Source of the DNA: Acidimicrobiaceae bacterium
GTDB lineage: Bacteria > Actinomycetota > Acidimicrobiia > Acidimicrobiales > Bog-793
Length of the DNA stretch: 5,618 bases
Direction: 5' to 3'
Assembly (NCBI GenBank): GCA_025463965.1
Contig: JAODBN010000235.1
Coordinates: forward strand, 1-5,618
A program made the position numbers and the translations under genes. The notes beneath the pieces are model-generated. The model made no database searches. It saw only the letters and a program-made list of their open reading frames with translations, and was not told the origin of the DNA. Below, piece by piece: positions 1 through 5,618 of the stretch. Position 1 is the first letter of the stretch; every line of letters starts with the position of its first letter.

Positions 1-3000
1 AGCTGACGACAACGCAGCGGATCTCCCCCAGCTGCGACGAGAGATCCCGCCACGGAAACTCAATGCCCGGCGCGATAACGCGGGCGAGCTCCTCTTCGCG
101 CTCAGGAAGGCGTGCACACAGTTGGTCACCGTCCAGCCGGCTCCCGAGGTCAACGACGTTGGCGATCGCAACCTTGCTCAGGTCCTCAACGCCGGCGGCG
201 CGCATTGCACGCCATGCCCCGTCGGGTCGGCGGATCACGTGATCACGAATGCCGGGCAGCTCGTCAGCCAGCCCAGGCAGATCCTCGAAGTACAGGAGTG
301 AGGGCCGCATGAGCACACTCCGGTCGTCTGCGACAACCTTCCTGCCAGAAAGCTCGCCTAGTTTGTCCGGGCTCATCTCCCCGCCAACCAAGGCGCTGTC
401 ACACAGGCGCCAGCACTCGAGGAGGATCGACCGGTCGTCGTCGGACAGCTCGGCGTTGCTCGGGGCGTACATCGCTGAGATGTCGTGCATGACGGCGAGC
501 GCCTGCGGCCACTTTGGCGTCTCTTCCACCCCAAGCTGGTCGAAGAGGTCGCGATACCGAGCGAACTCGTGGCCGAGCCGGCGGCGCCACTCACCGAAGG
601 GGTGGTCGGTCCAGAACACCTCCGAGGGCTTGAGCCACCGCCCTTGGATGTGCAGGGACGCGACGTTCCGAAGCGTCCCTATCTCGGGAGCATCGGCGTG
701 TTGGTTCAAGAATGCGTAGACCTCCTTGTTGGGCTGCGTGTCGGTCTCGGCGCAGTAGCGCAGGTGCTCGACGACCTGTTCGACGGTTGGGTTGTCCTCG
801 AGTCCGAGCCAAGCGAGAAAGGCATTTGAGCGGGTTTGGACCCGCTGCGGAAGGTCTAGGAAATGCCCCTGTGAGCCATAGAGGTAGTCGCGATAGATGA
901 GGTCGAGTTCAGCGGGCAAGTGCCATGCGTCGCTGCCGCGCATCGGAAGCCACCTGGCGGAGCGCAGCCCCTCGAACTGCGTATGGTCGGTGGGTTGCAG
1001 GAGCAGCCACCTTTCACCGAGCCACTGGACGATGCGCTCGACGATCGTGCGGTGCTGGACAGTCACGGCCTGCTCGGAGATGTCCTCCGCTCGCGCTATG
1101 ACATCAGCCGGGCGCGGGCTGTCCGCGACACCCAGCCACACCAGTAGTTCCTCGACCGCTACGGAATGCTCGTGTGGAAGCACGGCAAAGGGGTACGTCG
1201 GTCCGAGGACAGCGATGACCTCGGGGCGCTCGAGGTAGGCCTTTCTTGGCTGCCGCCAAGTGCCGTCGGTGCACTCGACGACGTCGAGTGCAGTTAGAGC
1301 AGTGTGCGCCGCAGGCTCGTCGTCGAGCTGGCCCTTGCGCTGAGCGAGGAGGGCCACCACGGCATGCCGCTGCGCGCCTGTCAGGTCGGGGCGGGCGAAT
1401 GCTCGCGGTACCTGTTCGGTTGCGTAGGTCGGGAAGCTGAGCTTGGGAACTCCGAGGCGGCCGAGGAACGCCTCGTGCTCGCGAGAGAGGTCCCGATCGA
1501 CGAGGAGAGCGAGGTCGAGCGGATCGTCGAAGCCGCCGGGGAGCGCCAACTCGGTAAGCGCGTGGGTTCCCTCCCGTGAGGGGAAGATGGGGAGCTGCGC
1601 GAGGGTCTTCTTGTTGTCGTCACTGAGATCGACCTCGCGTCGGGCGAACCAGGCGACAAGCGCACGCCCGTCCTCCGCGCTCACGTCCAAGGAGGCCTCG
1701 TCAAGTTCTGCGATCGCGTCGCCTGGTGTCATTGGATCGCACAGGTCGGCAAGCGGGGCGGCCTCCTCCGGGAGCTGCCCCTCAGCGAGGAACGGAACAG
1801 CGGGGGCCACGCGGTGCAGGAGCTCTCGAGACGCAGCGTCCGTGCGCCACACGCCGTCGATCGTTGTGAGTTCGCCGGCGAGCGAGGGGACGACCGCGGC
1901 CGTCTCAAGCGCACTACGCGCGCTGTCGCGCTGATTGTCGGATAGGCGACCGACCAGGCGCCCCAACTCGACCCACAGCTCTGCTCGGTGCGTTGAATTA
2001 TTGAGCGGGGCTGGCAGCTCGTCGATCCGCAATGCCTCGACTAGCCCACCAGCGCGGAGGGCCTCCGCAATGTCCGCAACGCCCAGGAGCGCGACGCCGA
2101 CCGTACGCAGCGTGTTCTGCAACGGCCGGAGCACCGGATGGACGAGGTTGAGGCCGAGTGCCTCCAGAACCGGGAATGCAGCCTCTTCCTCATCGGACTG
2201 CGCGTACCGTGCCTCCTCGACGCTGACCCATCGCTCGTTGCTCGTCCACACGACCTTGTGCTCGGGGATCTCCGCGTCGAGGCACTCCCAGAAGGCCGCG
2301 AGCGCCTTGCCGACAGCGTCTGGGTGCTCGTCCTGATCGAGCCGACGTGCGTCCCGTATCGCCTGCCACAGCCGGGTAGGCCCGAGTAGATCAGGGAGAT
2401 CGCCGAGCGCGTCGGCAAGGAGCTGGGCAGTGCACCGCAGCGCAGCTGTGTTCCAGTCGTGCTGGTGTGGTGCCCCCATGCCAAGTCGGCGCCGGTCCGA
2501 CTGCAGGTACAGCTCGGCGTTGACGTGGATCGGCAGTCCCGACAGCTGGGCGGTCGGGAGTGTCGAGCAGACCCGTCCGGTGTTGTCGAAGTCGATCGGG
2601 ATCGCGATCGAGACGTCCGGCGACCGCGCCGGCTCGATCCGGCCGTCGTGCTGAGCCCGGAGGCGGGCCGCCTCGCCGCTGAAGTCGCCGCGAATCAGGC
2701 GCCATCGGCGCCGCTCGCCTCCGTCATCGATCAGGACCTCGTCCTCCTCGACTGTTCGCGTGACGGCGCGGACTACCTCGCCGTTCAGCGCGATCTCGAT
2801 CACTTCGAGATGGCGAAGGAACAACATCGCTGGAGCCAGAGCCTCGTCTAGCGCTTGCTCCAACTGATCGCGCACGTCGGGTGGTGCCGGCGCCGCTTTG
2901 ATCCTCGCGCGAAACGGGCTCCTTGCATCGTACGCCCACGGCAGAACAATCCTCGTCCCGTCGTGAGGTCGATCCAGCAGGGTCTCCCTGATTCGATCCT

Positions 3001-3421
3001 CTTCGGGCTGCGTCTCGTCGACCACCCAATGGCGGGTGCCGGAGATGATCTCGGGAAGATCGGCTACTTGGTAGACCGCCGTGAAGCCGATCCCAAAGGC
3101 TCCGGTCGTGTCGCCGCGCGCCTGCTTATCGCGGCCAGACAGCAGCCGGAACGAGTGGAAGTCGCACCGATGGCCGAGGGTGTCCAAGAACGGGCATTTG
3201 TCGGGACCAAGCTCCTGTCGCTCACAGTCAGTGAACCCTCCGTCGTCCTCGACCCAGAGAGCGTCGGCGCGGATGTCGAATCGCAGACGTCTTGCCCCCT
3301 GGGAGCTGTCGTCGGCGTTCTGAATCAGCTCGAACGCGAGCGTCGAGAACCCGGTGAGCTCCTCGAGCGTCCGCCCGATGAAGCCGAGGTGATCGACGGC
3401 GCGGCTGCGGGAGGTGGCCAT
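1..3421 (-). CDS. Sacsin-type GHKL (Hsp90-like) ATPase protein, N-terminal 1140 residues; C terminus beyond the window
   Basis: This is a large putative ATP-binding protein with an Hsp90/MutL-like (GHKL) fold at its N terminus; its substrate is unknown. Seen: the N-box ELIQNADDS at residues 31-39 has the expected catalytic Glu31 and Mg-binding Asn35. VEDDGGF (57-63) matches the D-x-G-x-G box, and GAFGIGF (107-113), followed by TAVYQVADLPEIISG, is the glycine-rich lid typical of the sacsin N-terminal domain. GTRIVLPW (155-162) closes the nucleotide pocket. Residues 293-312, with IHVNAEL then SDRRRL, resemble the conserved end of that domain. A Cys/His-rich insert sits at 66-89, and the body from about 388 carries recurring units. 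The start is well bounded: the ATG at 3421 is the first in frame after a TGA at 3433-3431, although I see no good Shine-Dalgarno site. The frame has no stop through position 1. It uses CTA, ATA and AGA codons that the neighbouring nuclease gene lacks. The family assignment is strong; a defence or DNA-repair role is inference. Confidence 0.95.
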   Translation of the reverse strand, partial: MATSRSRAVDHLGFIGRTLEELTGFSTLAFELIQNADDSSQGARRLRFDIRADALWVEDDGGFTDCERQELGPDKCPFLDTLGHRCDFHSFRLLSGRDKQARGDTTGAFGIGFTAVYQVADLPEIISGTRHWVVDETQPEEDRIRETLLDRPHDGTRIVLPWAYDARSPFRARIKAAPAPPDVRDQLEQALDEALAPAMLFLRHLEVIEIALNGEVVRAVTRTVEEDEVLIDDGGERRRWRLIRGDFSGEAARLRAQHDGRIEPARSPDVSIAIPIDFDNTGRVCSTLPTAQLSGLPIHVNAELYLQSDRRRLGMGAPHQHDWNTAALRCTAQLLADALGDLPDLLGPTRLWQAIRDARRLDQDEHPDAVGKALAAFWECLDAEIPEHKVVWTSNERWVSVEEARYAQSDEEEAAFPVLEALGLNLVHPVLRPLQNTLRTVGVALLGVADIAEALRAGGLVEALRIDELPAPLNNSTHRAELWVELGRLVGRLSDNQRDSARSALETAAVVPSLAGELTTIDGVWRTDAASRELLHRVAPAVPFLAEGQLPEEAAPLADLCDPMTPGDAIAELDEASLDVSAEDGRALVAWFARREVDLSDDNKKTLAQLPIFPSREGTHALTELALPGGFDDPLDLALLVDRDLSREHEAFLGRLGVPKLSFPTYATEQVPRAFARPDLTGAQRHAVVALLAQRKGQLDDEPAAHTALTALDVVECTDGTWRQPRKAYLERPEVIAVLGPTYPFAVLPHEHSVAVEELLVWLGVADSPRPADVIARAEDISEQAVTVQHRTIVERIVQWLGERWLLLQPTDHTQFEGLRSARWLPMRGSDAWHLPAELDLIYRDYLYGSQGHFLDLPQRVQTRSNAFLAWLGLEDNPTVEQVVEHLRYCAETDTQPNKEVYAFLNQHADAPEIGTLRNVASLHIQGRWLKPSEVFWTDHPFGEWRRRLGHEFARYRDLFDQLGVEETPKWPQALAVMHDISAMYAPSNAELSDDDRSILLECWRLCDSALVGGEMSPDKLGELSGRKVVADDRSVLMRPSLLYFEDLPGLADELPGIRDHVIRRPDGAWRAMRAAGVEDLSKVAIANVVDLGSRLDGDQLCARLPEREEELARVIAPGIEFPWRDLSSQLGEIRCVVVS
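182..2260 (-). repeat. Protein-level repeats of about 110 residues in the body of the sacsin-like protein
   Basis: Within residues 388-1080 a degenerate unit recurs: a hydrophobic strand, a (D/E)G-x-W or RW turn often followed by x-x-P, then 25-35 variable residues, then F-L-x-x-L-G-(V/L) and a nearby Pro that opens a helix. Examples are TDGTWRQP (718-725) with VWLGVADSP (761-769); SDAWHLP (830-836) with FLAWLGLEDNP (868-878); IQGRWLKP (925-932) with FDQLGVEETP (960-969); and PDGAWRAM (1066-1073) with AAGVEDL (1075-1081). The LG-like anchor falls near residues 423, 560 (degenerate), 657, 764, 873, 964 and 1077. The units are visible only in protein, not as DNA repeats. They recall the repeated linker architecture of sacsin-like proteins. 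Confidence 0.55.
3155..3226 (-). other. Cys/His-rich insert within the ATPase domain (possible metal site)
   Basis: Residues 66-89 of the sacsin-like protein lie between the DDGGF box and the glycine-rich lid. They contain Cys66, Cys76, Cys86 and His89 (C-x9-C-x9-C-x2-H), with His84 nearby. Four suitably spaced ligands in the segment that normally forms part of the ATP lid could bind zinc. Metal binding is inferred from the spacing alone; the cysteines could equally be structural or chance. Confidence 0.4.
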
Positions 3422-3431
3422 GGTGCTAGTT

Positions 3432-3464
3432 CATCGTGGCGCGCCGCAAGCGGCCACCGTGATG
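3432..3464. repeat. Imperfect inverted repeat just upstream of the ATPase gene
   Basis: The left arm CATCGTGGC (3432-3440) pairs with the right arm GCCAC (3453-3457) plus GATG (3461-3464), with CGT (3458-3460) bulged. Three more inner pairs (3442-3444 with 3450-3452) form across a single bulged G, leaving a loop of five bases. Its left edge is 10 bases from the minus-strand ATG, so it could be an operator or a hairpin in the 5' leader that hinders ribosome access. In GC-rich DNA a hairpin this size can arise by chance. Confidence 0.35.
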
Positions 3465-3584
3465 GGAGGAACGTAGCCGATCGCTGGGCATCGGGCAGGC
3501 CGCATCCCGCTGAATGACAGCAGGCCGAGTCGATGACGCTGTCGCCGCGCGCCCCGTCACGCCGGCTAAGTACCCTCGCTTCCT

Positions 3585-3592
3585 GAGGGGAG
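3585..3592 (+). promoter_or_regulatory. Ribosome binding site of the nuclease gene
   Basis: GAGGGGAG ends five bases before the ATG at 3598. It is the only purine-rich Shine-Dalgarno match upstream in this frame, and it decides the start in favour of 3598 over the in-frame ATG at 3514, which lacks such a site. Confidence 0.8.
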
Positions 3593-3597
3593 TGACC

Positions 3598-4671
3598 ATG
3601 GCCGAGACTGACGAAGCCCGAGAGGAAGCGCGCCGCAACACGCGCGGCCGGTTCGAGCAGTGGGCGAAGAATCCCACGTGCGAGGCCAACACGCTTTCGG
3701 CCGTCCACAACGTTCGTCTCGACAAGGTGGCCGAGAAGGTGGGCCTCGACCCGAGCTTCGGCCAGTCCCCGTTTGCCCTTGCGCGCGGCAACATCTTTGA
3801 GGCCGGGCTCTTCTACGACGACGCTGCGCGCCTCCGCGCCGCCCTCGAGCGCAAGGGCTCGCTGCCCGCCGGCTCCAGCGGGTTCCTGGACCTGCGGCTG
3901 AAGATGAACCGCGGCACCCGGCTGACGACCGTGGACGAGGCGGTCGCGGAGACGAGCGAGTGGCTGCGCCGACTCGCGTCCGACCCGTCGAGCTCTGAGA
4001 CGGTCATTGCGGCGCCGATGATCAAGATCCCGCGGGGAGTGATCCTCCCCGAGGCGCTGCTCATCATCGACGCCGCGACCGTGACCATCACTGACGACCG
4101 CCGCGCGAGGGTCACGGTCGGGGAGATCAAGGTCTTTCCCGACCGTGGCGGACACACAGACCCGCAGCAGCTCGCTTCAGCCCGTGCCCAGGCGGGGATC
4201 TACCGCCACGCCCTTACGCTCACCGTGGAGGCCCTCGGGCTCGTCGCCGAGCTCGTCATCGCCCCCGATGGCTTCCTCGTCTTCACCTGGCCCGGCTCCA
4301 ACTCCCCCTCGATTCGCGCGGGTGAGGATCTCACCTACCAGGCGATCCGCGCCGAGCGCGGGTTCAACCGGCTGGAGGAGGTCGCGCAGGCGATTGTTCG
4401 CAAGGACGACTTCGCCGCCGACAACCCGGCGCTGATCGAGCGGGTCCTCGGCGCGCCGACTGACTACTCGGAGGCGTGCCTCTCGTTCTGCGACCTCGCG
4501 CCACGTTGCCACGCACGTGCGGTCGAGGCCGACGACGCCGTGATCCTCGGCGGAGAGGTCAAGCGGCTCCTCGGCGAGACGACCGTGACGCGCGCGATCG
4601 AGCTGATCAACGGCGCCACTCCGGCCGACGACCGCGAGACCGACGTCCAGCGGCAACTGGCGGGACAGTGA
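3598..4671 (+). CDS. PD-(D/E)XK nuclease of the Cas4/RecB/AddB type with probable Fe-S cluster (357 aa)
   Basis: A probable DNA nuclease or nickase acting in the cytoplasm. Seen, numbering from the ATG at 3598: LARGNIFEAGLF (61-72) matches motif I of RecB-like nucleases, with Glu68 where Cas4 enzymes often have His. LLIIDAATV (154-162) gives the metal-binding Asp158, GEIKVFPD (175-182) gives Glu176 and Lys178 of the E-x-K core, and QAGIY (198-202) is the QxxxY motif. Cys28 near the N terminus and Cys294, Cys298 and Cys304 near the C terminus fit the split cysteine pattern that holds a 4Fe-4S cluster in Cas4 and AddB, although here the first close pair is C-x3-C rather than C-x2-C. All active-site residues are present, so it should be active. 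The strong Shine-Dalgarno site picks this start; starting at 3514 would add 28 residues of unconvincing sequence. It overlaps the next gene by four bases. No cas1, cas2 or array is nearby, so a CRISPR role is unsupported; resection or defence is inferred. Confidence 0.9.
   Translation: MAETDEAREEARRNTRGRFEQWAKNPTCEANTLSAVHNVRLDKVAEKVGLDPSFGQSPFALARGNIFEAGLFYDDAARLRAALERKGSLPAGSSGFLDLRLKMNRGTRLTTVDEAVAETSEWLRRLASDPSSSETVIAAPMIKIPRGVILPEALLIIDAATVTITDDRRARVTVGEIKVFPDRGGHTDPQQLASARAQAGIYRHALTLTVEALGLVAELVIAPDGFLVFTWPGSNSPSIRAGEDLTYQAIRAERGFNRLEEVAQAIVRKDDFAADNPALIERVLGAPTDYSEACLSFCDLAPRCHARAVEADDAVILGGEVKRLLGETTVTRAIELINGATPADDRETDVQRQLAGQ
4668..4671 (+). promoter_or_regulatory. GTGA stop-start overlap coupling the nuclease to the next gene
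   Basis: The TGA of the nuclease (4669-4671) overlaps the GTG start of the following frame (4668-4670). This junction is typical of translational coupling, where the terminating ribosome reinitiates. Only a weak GGCGGG (4659-4664) precedes it, which fits reliance on coupling and suggests the two products are made in similar amounts. Confidence 0.75.
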
Positions 4672-5618
4672 GCACGGTCACCGCGGTCGCCCGCAAGTTG
4701 CAGGCGTGGGACGAGGGCCGGCCCCTCCCTCGCTACGACACGATCCACCAGGCGGTCGTGCCGGACAAGGACGCGCTCGTAGTCGCATTCGTGCGCATGG
4801 CCGGCGAGTCGCGCCCGTGGGGGATCGCGTGGGGAACGGTCGGATCGGAGCCCACGATCCGCTCCGTCCCCGACGGCCGTGTCCGCGACGATGTCGGCGA
4901 CCTCTGCGCGGCGTTCGCCGAGGACCTCCTCGAACACCTGCGAGTCCACGGCTGGACCTACGACCCGGCCCCGGATCCGCGGCATGCCATCCCCGAGGAC
5001 CTCCGACAGGTCTGGCTGCCGAACGGTCAGCACGTCGCGCTGCTCCACCAGCTCAGCTACACGTACTCGCAGACGAAGTTCGGCGGGACCAACCTCGAGA
5101 TCCTGCGCGCGCTCGGCCGGCTCGCCGGCTGGATGTTCCGGGACACCACGCGCGCCGGCAACCAGCACGTCGTGAGCGCGAGCGCGCTGCTCGACCAGGC
5201 GTACGTCTTCCCGACGCAGGACGCCCGCACCGCGCACCTCGGCTTCCAGCTCGCGTGGCTGACCACTAGCGGCGACCGAGACGCACGGATCGGGGCTGCC
5301 GCCAAGGCGGAAAGGCTTTCGGTCTCACCGACGATGGCCCCGGAGCTGGACCGCGACCGATTGGCTGGCCTCGTCGACGCGTGGCAGTCCGGGCGCCGCG
5401 ACGGGACCGACGTGAGCACGCAGGCGAGCGAGATCAAAGAGATCCTCACGGGCGAGCTACGCCGTCGCTGGGAGCTGACCGAGCAGGCCTACTACGTGAT
5501 CGAGAGCGACGGGCGGCCGGTGAACGCCGGTGTCGCCGGTCTGATCGCGAAGGCCCACGGCGAGTTCTATTACCAGCACCAGCGCATCGAGCTTCGGCAC
5601 GCCGACCCGAGCCTCGGG
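4668..5618 (+). CDS. Uncharacterised protein coupled to the nuclease, N-terminal 317 residues; C terminus beyond the window
   Basis: I do not recognise this protein. The frame is open from the GTG at 4668 through the right edge with strong G/C bias at third codon positions, which supports it over the Arg/Val-rich frame on the opposite strand. Residues 1-100 look like a mixed alpha/beta globular domain (VVAFVRM, WGIAWGTVG). The stretch 113-200 looks like the best-conserved core, with VWLPNGQHVALLHQLSYTYS (115-134), TNLEILRALGRLAGWMF (141-157) and NQHVVSASALLDQAYVF (165-181), probably helical. A charged region rich in Arg and Glu (225-275) follows, then AYYVIESDGRPVNAGVAGL (274-292), near the cut. 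No signal peptide, membrane segment, Walker motif or nuclease motif is visible in this part. A helicase or ATPase domain could follow outside the window. The four-base overlap makes it a probable partner of the nuclease. Confidence 0.85.
   Translation, partial: MSTVTAVARKLQAWDEGRPLPRYDTIHQAVVPDKDALVVAFVRMAGESRPWGIAWGTVGSEPTIRSVPDGRVRDDVGDLCAAFAEDLLEHLRVHGWTYDPAPDPRHAIPEDLRQVWLPNGQHVALLHQLSYTYSQTKFGGTNLEILRALGRLAGWMFRDTTRAGNQHVVSASALLDQAYVFPTQDARTAHLGFQLAWLTTSGDRDARIGAAAKAERLSVSPTMAPELDRDRLAGLVDAWQSGRRDGTDVSTQASEIKEILTGELRRRWELTEQAYYVIESDGRPVNAGVAGLIAKAHGEFYYQHQRIELRHADPSLG

Larger units (their letters stand above)
3422..3597. promoter_or_regulatory. Divergent intergenic region between the ATPase and nuclease genes
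   Basis: These 176 bases separate the two divergent starts and must hold promoters for both units unless transcription enters from outside. I see no convincing -35/-10 pair. Weak TANNNT-like hexamers occur at 3475-3470 on the minus strand (TACGTT) and at 3571-3576 on the plus strand (TACCCT), neither with a TTGACA-like box at 17-18 bases. An imperfect inverted repeat (3432-3464) lies beside the minus-strand start. A shared control element serving both directions is plausible but not shown. Confidence 0.5.

Noticed and set aside
1443..2336. Plus-strand frames of 163 and 133 codons over the left half
   Set aside because: Their translations are Ser/Arg/Thr/Ala-rich with no domain signal. They lie opposite a continuous 1140-codon frame with clear sacsin-type ATPase motifs.
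2855..3517. 220-codon plus-strand frame opposite the ATPase domain
   Set aside because: It covers exactly the segment encoding the N-box and glycine-rich lid on the other strand and has no motifs of its own.
3514..3597. Upstream ATG at 3514 as an alternative start of the nuclease
   Set aside because: No Shine-Dalgarno sequence precedes it, the extra 28 residues look like translated leader, and a strong GAGGGGAG site serves the ATG at 3598.
3325..4155. 276-codon minus-strand frame across the intergenic region and the nuclease start
   Set aside because: It lies opposite the nuclease, whose active-site and cysteine motifs are intact. Its translation is low-complexity Arg/Ala/Gly-rich without recognisable motifs, and it also overlaps the 5' end of the ATPase gene in another frame.
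3598..4671. A CRISPR-associated cas4
   Set aside because: No cas1, cas2, effector gene or direct-repeat array is present in the window; the resemblance is to the wider Cas4/RecB nuclease fold only.
4464..5237. 257-codon minus-strand frame opposite the third gene
   Set aside because: It is a typical shadow frame of GC-rich coding DNA, rich in Arg, Val, Ala, Asp and Glu. The plus-strand frame stays open to the window edge, has third-position G/C bias and is joined to the nuclease by a GTGA overlap.
4672..5618. A helicase or AAA ATPase in the third gene
   Set aside because: No Walker A or B or helicase motif is visible in the 317 residues available. Such a domain could lie past the edge but cannot be claimed.

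Overview
The window is GC-rich DNA whose coding frames mostly carry G or C at the third codon position. Together with a GTG start and a strong Shine-Dalgarno site, this suggests an actinobacterium or a similarly GC-rich bacterium. I cannot place it more finely. No rRNA, tRNA, CRISPR array, transposase or phage gene is visible.

Layout: two divergent transcription units cover almost everything. On the minus strand, one uninterrupted frame starts at 3421 and runs off the left edge (1140 codons, no stop). It encodes a large protein with a sacsin-type GHKL (Hsp90-like) ATPase domain at its N terminus, followed by a long body in which a degenerate unit of about 110 residues recurs. On the plus strand, after a divergent intergenic region (3422-3597), lies a complete 357-residue PD-(D/E)XK nuclease of the Cas4/RecB/AddB type, with four cysteines placed as for an iron-sulfur cluster. 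Its stop codon overlaps the GTG start of a third gene by the four bases GTGA. That gene runs off the right edge (317 codons, no stop), and I do not recognise its product. Both edge genes are incomplete here, so their C-terminal domains are unknown.

How they may work together: a GHKL ATPase transcribed away from a nuclease that is translationally coupled to an uncharacterised protein looks like an accessory DNA-processing or anti-phage module. Bacterial GHKL ATPases of the MutL/MORC kind are known from restriction-modification contexts, and Fe-S PD-(D/E)XK nucleases usually work with helicases or adaptation machinery. I cannot match this arrangement with confidence to a named defence system. 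The functional link rests on gene order and domain content only, and the genes just outside both edges (a helicase would be the key one) would decide it.
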